64,000 nucleotides of DNA from Methylobacterium sp. J-030. GTDB lineage: Bacteria > Pseudomonadota > Alphaproteobacteria > Rhizobiales > Beijerinckiaceae. Within the stretch, counting starts at the first letter, position 1; every line of letters starts with the position of its first letter. The DNA lies in NCBI RefSeq assembly GCF_022829545.1, contig NZ_JAKSYM010000264.1, forward strand, positions 1 through 64,000. Reading direction: 5' to 3'. The notes beneath the pieces were generated by a model, which had not been told where the DNA came from, ran no database searches, and saw nothing but the letters and a program-made list of their open reading frames with translations. Shown here piece by piece: positions 61,201-64,000 of this stretch. The position numbers and the translations under genes are program-made.

Positions 61201-61312
61201 GCGGGCCGAGGCCGAACAGGCCGGGCGGACGCTCGTCGGAAACGCCTTCCAGGCCCTGCCGACCGGCGCCGGGTCCGACACGCCCGCCTCCGCCCCCGCG
61301 ACCAGCCGCTAA
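58232..61312 (+). CDS. hemD: Uroporphyrinogen-III synthase fused in frame to a mitofilin (Mic60)-like protein
   Basis: One open frame of 1026 codons from a TTG with GGAAGG upstream. Residues 1-235 are HemD (MRVWVARPEPGATRTGAAL, LLLTSANAVPAL, DAALHYSRRSA), which closes hydroxymethylbilane to uroporphyrinogen III. Residues about 272-560 are Pro/Ala/Lys-rich; a membrane helix follows (SLAAAGLLGGVIGAGLLFGAE, near 570-590), then a long coiled coil and a C-terminal mitofilin-like domain, the alphaproteobacterial Mic60 arrangement. Usually these are two genes. An internal GTG at 59045 with GGAGG eight bases upstream could start a separate mitofilin product, so both a fusion and two proteins are possible. 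hemY follows. Confidence 0.85.
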   Translation: MRVWVARPEPGATRTGAALAARGHAPLVAPVLTLRPTGERPPDGPFDALLLTSANAVPALQDLAALRVLPVFAVGARTAALAAEAGVGSVREGPGDAAGLAALAREWLPPGARLLHAAGAERKAEPAATLSAAGFHVTTFVAYAAEALPALPDPVARALADGALDAALHYSRRSAAIALALAEAAGHGGAFRRLRHYCLSADVAAPLEAAGVPVHFVAARPREAEMLDALAPPPGPACGDTEAGPPHLALAPGAGAVLGGRGDAEELEDLPVTPPPSDADKPGSGGRRPDAAPAKPGQPNPSETRPGATATGATATAKPGTPGPAAGGSPPAGATPRPATDPVVAAKPGTTDAKPSAGPAAQPSAAKPEAAKPDAAKTDAVKTEAAGMMPPRDASGKPETSKPETPKPETGPSTAPKPGSAPAPDAARMASSSAASTASTASATAAGRAEPGKPEAARTEAPKPGQPGAGQQPGSGPQAGARPGGPAPGAAGAVTAAAVTAGPILDMKAKRIPDPPGPAKEPGQDAKAGGKEPPRDAGKEAPKAAAKGSIPGVAAGTAAAAPASRGRAGFGSLAAAGLLGGVIGAGLLFGAETAGIGPDPRLNALDQKLSGQIAALSGRLDGLAPRDALTALDKRIGTAETTAKQALDKAGSAPAPAAAAPDSSASGQAPAVPADLAARLDSLDQRVAALQEEPGRDQPAESKLNAVQDNGQQLADLDTRLKSLEAKGASAGAAEDTSQKLAALQSEVEQKTKANADADAALGQRLDGLQQTLDSRVKAATEAVQAATQASRTAAEAGQTQAAEAAKAVDRRLQEQADRIAALDKSVAQRADAATVQAALRVVVADRVASALGSGSAFAEPLASLRKLDPATDAQAKALAPFAETGAPTAAQLADEFRPIAERIAAERRAQRAKTAAETGDFRAKLLSMADGLVQVRKADAPAPEAADQPETKVQAALDRGDLPAAATAFAALPAKARDEAGDFGAKLKARAEAEQAGRTLVGNAFQALPTGAGSDTPASAPATSR

Positions 61313-61329
61313 GCAGACTTCGGAAAAAG

Positions 61330-61402
61330 GGCCTCCGGTTTTGCGACGAAAACCTGCGGCATACCAAGGACCTGAGCGGACGAAGCGTTGGCCTGCCGAC
61401 GC
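61330..61402 (+). repeat. 73-bp dispersed intergenic repeat, copy B
   Basis: Inverted relative to copy A at 12541-12613, with identical 22-base and 18-base ends. It lies 17 bases after the mitofilin stop. The rest of 61403-61539 holds the AGGAGA ribosome site of hemY and nothing else I can support. Confidence 0.7.
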
Positions 61403-61539
61403 AACGCCGCTTAGGACCGTGACGGCCTCGAGCCGCGCGCCGCGCGGCCGCAACTCCTCCGGGCGGGCGTGCAGGCGCCCGGTCCCTCCCGCACCCAGCG
61501 ACCGTCGCCGCGCGGCCGTCGACAGGAGACACTGACCCC

Positions 61540-63090
61540 ATGTGGCGCGCCCTCGCCTTCCTGGCCCTGCTCGCACTCGCCGCCTTCGGGGCGGTCTGGA
61601 TCGCCGACCGGCCCGGCACCGTCACCGTCGTGTGGAACGGCTACCAGATCGGCACCAGCCTGGCGGTGGCCCTGGTCGGGGTGATCGCCGCGGCCATCGT
61701 CCTGGGCCTGCTCTGGGCGATCGTGCGCGGCGTGATCGGCCTGCCCGAGGCCCTGGTCCGCGGCTCCGCCGAGCGGCGCCGGACCAAGGGCCTCTCCGCC
61801 CTGTCCCGCGGCATGGTGGCGGTCGGCTCGGGCGACCCGCTGGCGGCCCGCCGCTACGCCGGAGATGCCGAGCGGCTGCTGGGCACCGAGCCGCTGACCC
61901 TCCTGCTCAAGGCCCAGGCCGCCCAGATCTCCGGCGACCGCGACGCGGCCGAGAGCGCCTTCCAGCGCATGGTCGACGATCCCGAGACCCGGGTGCTCGG
62001 CCTGCGCGGCCTGTTCGTGGAGGCCCGCCGCCGGGAGGACGAGACCTCCGCCCGGGCCTACGCCGCGGAGGCCGCCCGGCTCGCTCCGAGCGTCACCTGG
62101 GCCAACGAGGCCCTGCTGGAGGCCCAGAGCGCGGACGGCGACTGGGGCGCGGCCCTGGACACCATCGAGCGGCGCTCCTCCCTCGGGCTGATCGACAAGG
62201 CCAGCGCGAAGCGCCAGCGGGCCGTGCTGCTGACCGCGATCGCGGGCGAGCGCGAGGCCGGCGAACCGGAGCTGGCCACCGAGCGCGCCCTGCAGGCCGT
62301 CAAGCTGGCCCCGGATCTCGTCCCGGCCGCCTGCATCGCCGGGCGCCTGCTCGCCCGCCGCGGCGACTTCCGGAAGGCCGCTCGCATCGTCGAGGCGGCC
62401 TGGAAGGCCAACCCTCACCCCGACTTGGCCAAGGTCTATCTCGGCCTGAGGACCGGCGACTCCGTCCGCGACCGCCTCGCCCGGGCCGAGGTCCTGGCGA
62501 AGCTGTCGGTCTGGGATCCCGAGTCGCGGCTCGCCCTGGGTCAGGCCGCCCTCGACGCGCGCGACTACAAGCGCGCCCGGGAGGCGGTGAAACCGATGCT
62601 GGCCGACCGGCCAACCGCGCGCGCCTGCCTGATGATGGCCGCGATCGAGGAGGCCGAGCACGGGACCGCCTCGGGCCAGGCCCGCGAATGGCTCGCCCGG
62701 GCCGCCCGCGCGCCGCGCGACCGCATGTGGATCGCGGACGGGATCGCGTCCGAGACCTGGGCGCCGGTGTCGCCGGTCAGCGGCCGCCTGGACGCCTTCG
62801 CGTGGCAGGAGCCGCCGAACGCGCTGGCCTCTGCCGCCGCAGCCGAATCGGAAACCGTGCCGGAAGGGCGGACCGTGCCCGTCCTGGTTCCGGCCAGCCC
62901 GGGCGGGATTGGACCGGACGCGTCGCGGCCGAGCGTGACGCAACCGGACGCCCCCGTGCCCCCCGCCGTCGCTCCGCCGCCCGCTGGGGGCGCCAAGGCC
63001 GCGGGTCCCGACCCGATCTCGGCCGGAATGGCGGCCGCCGCGCTGCCGGCCTCCGGTTCCACCGATCGTGCGGTGCTCAGGGCCGGGTGA
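61540..63090 (+). CDS. hemY: HemY-like membrane protein with TPR-type repeats
   Basis: 516 residues. Two membrane helices (ALAFLALLALAAFGAVWIA and about 22 residues around LVGVIAAAIVLGLLWAIV) flank the HemY_N motif RPGTVTVVWNGYQI; the cytoplasmic part has TPR-like helix pairs (AARRYAGDAERLLG, DRDAAESAFQRMV) and a Pro/Ala-rich tail. This is the HemX/HemY partner encoded after hemD, not the Bacillus oxidase of that name. Role in porphyrin synthesis is inferred from position. Confidence 0.88.
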   Translation: MWRALAFLALLALAAFGAVWIADRPGTVTVVWNGYQIGTSLAVALVGVIAAAIVLGLLWAIVRGVIGLPEALVRGSAERRRTKGLSALSRGMVAVGSGDPLAARRYAGDAERLLGTEPLTLLLKAQAAQISGDRDAAESAFQRMVDDPETRVLGLRGLFVEARRREDETSARAYAAEAARLAPSVTWANEALLEAQSADGDWGAALDTIERRSSLGLIDKASAKRQRAVLLTAIAGEREAGEPELATERALQAVKLAPDLVPAACIAGRLLARRGDFRKAARIVEAAWKANPHPDLAKVYLGLRTGDSVRDRLARAEVLAKLSVWDPESRLALGQAALDARDYKRAREAVKPMLADRPTARACLMMAAIEEAEHGTASGQAREWLARAARAPRDRMWIADGIASETWAPVSPVSGRLDAFAWQEPPNALASAAAAESETVPEGRTVPVLVPASPGGIGPDASRPSVTQPDAPVPPAVAPPPAGGAKAAGPDPISAGMAAAALPASGSTDRAVLRAG

Positions 63091-63327
63091 CGACCGCATC
63101 CGGGACGGACGCGATTTTAGATTTGATTGGCAGTGTAAGCCTTGTATCGGGGTGGCAAGCCAAAATGTCCGGCGTGCCGGAGTGTGTAGACCGGCGTCGA
63201 GATCGTCATGCTGTGTGGCGTGCCGCTGCCGACCCGAGGACCCGATCATCCGCCTCATGCCCGCTTCGGACACGCCGCCGGCCCGATCGAACCTGAACCC
63301 CGGCCGGCACGGCGGGGTGCGGCCGTG

Positions 63328-63759
63328 ATGAATCTCGATGACGACGGCGAGCCGCGGCGGCAGGTCGGGGCGCTGCCGTTCCGCTTCGGGCGGGACGGGA
63401 AGCCGAAGGTTCTGCTGGTGACGTCGCGGGAGAGCCGGCGCTGGGTGATCCCGAAGGGCTGGCCGATGAAGGGGCGCAAGCCGTTCGAGGCGGCGGCGCG
63501 CGAGGCCTACGAGGAGGCCGGTCTGCGGGGCGCGATCGGCAAGCGGCCGATCGGGCACTATCTCTACCAGAAGCGTCTGAAGAACCTCGACGCCGTCCAG
63601 TGTCAGGTGAAGGTTTTCCCGCTCAAGGTGCGCAAGCAGCTCGAACACTTCCCCGAGGAGAAACAGCGGGAGTTGCGCTGGTTCACGCCCGCCGAGGCCG
63701 CCGAGGCGGTCTTTGAGCCGGGTCTGGCCGCCCTCATCCGCGCCGCCCGCCGCTGGTAA
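63328..63759 (+). CDS. Nudix hydrolase
   Basis: 143 residues. The Nudix segment is GWPMKGRKPFEAAAREAYEEAG; the catalytic REAYEEAG part is intact, but arginine occupies the position of the first glutamate of the classical box (G-x5-E). This variant with PKGWPMKG is frequent in rhizobial homologues related to diphosphoinositol/dinucleotide polyphosphate hydrolases. ATG 63328 starts just before the fold; a longer frame upstream is not conserved in style. Confidence 0.87.
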   Translation: MNLDDDGEPRRQVGALPFRFGRDGKPKVLLVTSRESRRWVIPKGWPMKGRKPFEAAAREAYEEAGLRGAIGKRPIGHYLYQKRLKNLDAVQCQVKVFPLKVRKQLEHFPEEKQRELRWFTPAEAAEAVFEPGLAALIRAARRW

Positions 63760-63776
63760 AACCTCCGGCTGCGGCG

Positions 63777-63805
63777 TTGCCAACCCGGCGGCGATCCGGT
63801 ATGGC
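63777..63805 (+). promoter_or_regulatory. Possible promoter of tRNA-Thr
   Basis: TTGCCA at 63777-63782 and TATGGC at 63800-63805 are separated by 17 bases, about 50 bases upstream of the tRNA. The -10 box is only a fair match. Confidence 0.35.
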
Positions 63806-63853
63806 CCCACTCGACCGGACGGACACGCCCCCGCAGGGGCGCCCCGGACACCG

Positions 63854-63928
63854 GCTGCGGTAGCTCAGTGGTAGAGCACTTCATTGGTAATGAAGAGGTC
63901 GAGAGTTCAATCCTCTCTCGCAGCACCA
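63854..63928 (+). tRNA. tRNA-Thr (anticodon GGT)
   Basis: Acceptor GCTGCGG pairs with TCGCAGC; anticodon stem CTTCA / TGAAG encloses TTGGTAA with GGT; T arm GAGAG-TTCAATC-CTCTC is perfect. CCA is encoded at 63926-63928. The last 72 bases of the window contain nothing recognisable. Confidence 0.96.
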
Positions 63929-64000
63929 GTTTTCCTTCCACAAACCAATGACTTACCGGGCAGGGTGTAGCGCTGCGTCGTCGCTCAAAAACGCACGGTG

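Noticed and set aside
63603..63941. Minus-strand frame reading RERIELSTSSLPMKCSTTELPQP across tRNA-Thr
   Set aside because: Antisense of a tRNA; a well-known annotation artefact.

Overview
The window is a 64 kb piece of high-GC alphaproteobacterial chromosome, most likely Methylobacteriaceae (Methylobacterium/Methylorubrum) in the Hyphomicrobiales. This assignment rests on several things: the run dnaE-small membrane genes-lolDC-proS-DUF1467-mce-rnj-birA-nuoN..A, the short insert-less ProS, a HemD/mitofilin/HemY cluster, and intergenic palindromes of a kind common in this order. The genus is an inference; no marker gene such as 16S rRNA lies in the window.

Layout. 1-12.4 kb is accessory: the tail of an IS110 transposase, a minus-strand catabolic block (aldehyde dehydrogenase, beta-hydroxyacid dehydrogenase, LysR regulator, cytosine-deaminase-like amidohydrolase), a YbdK-type ligase, an orphan amino-acid binding protein, a DUF485/ActP carboxylate symporter pair, a GST, a decayed IS5 transposase start, a HbpS/GlcG-like secreted protein and a small proline-rich membrane protein. 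12.7-24 kb holds parC, recO, a ChaC-type cyclotransferase, dnaE with two DnaA-box matches upstream, a GT1 glycosyltransferase and several very small genes. 24.1-48.1 kb is the conserved core on the minus strand: lolD, lolC, proS, a candidate small RNA on the opposite strand, mce, rnj, birA and the complete 14-gene complex I operon nuoA-N.

The nuo operon carries three non-Nuo genes. Two are small coiled-coil proteins with a shared C-terminal signature (between nuoG and nuoF and between nuoF and nuoE). The third is a four-helix-bundle protein of the 23S rRNA intervening-sequence family, sitting between nuoC and nuoD inside a 476-bp unit bounded by inverted repeats, each made of five heptamers. 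This cassette is the most unusual structure I see.

48.4-64 kb contains tRNA-Asp, a RidA/DUF1127/MocR group, a compound hairpin element, a PhoQ/FeuQ-like two-component system facing a PepSY-like protein and a Met-Lys-Pro repeat protein, an MsbA-type ABC exporter, a DUF4279 protein, an aldose epimerase, an in-frame HemD-mitofilin fusion, HemY, a Nudix hydrolase and tRNA-Thr.

Functionally the core joins replication (DnaE, ParC, RecO), envelope lipoprotein export (LolCD), translation (ProS, two tRNAs), RNA decay (RNase J), biotinylation with the methylmalonyl-CoA step (BirA, Mce), respiration (complex I) and late porphyrin synthesis (HemD).
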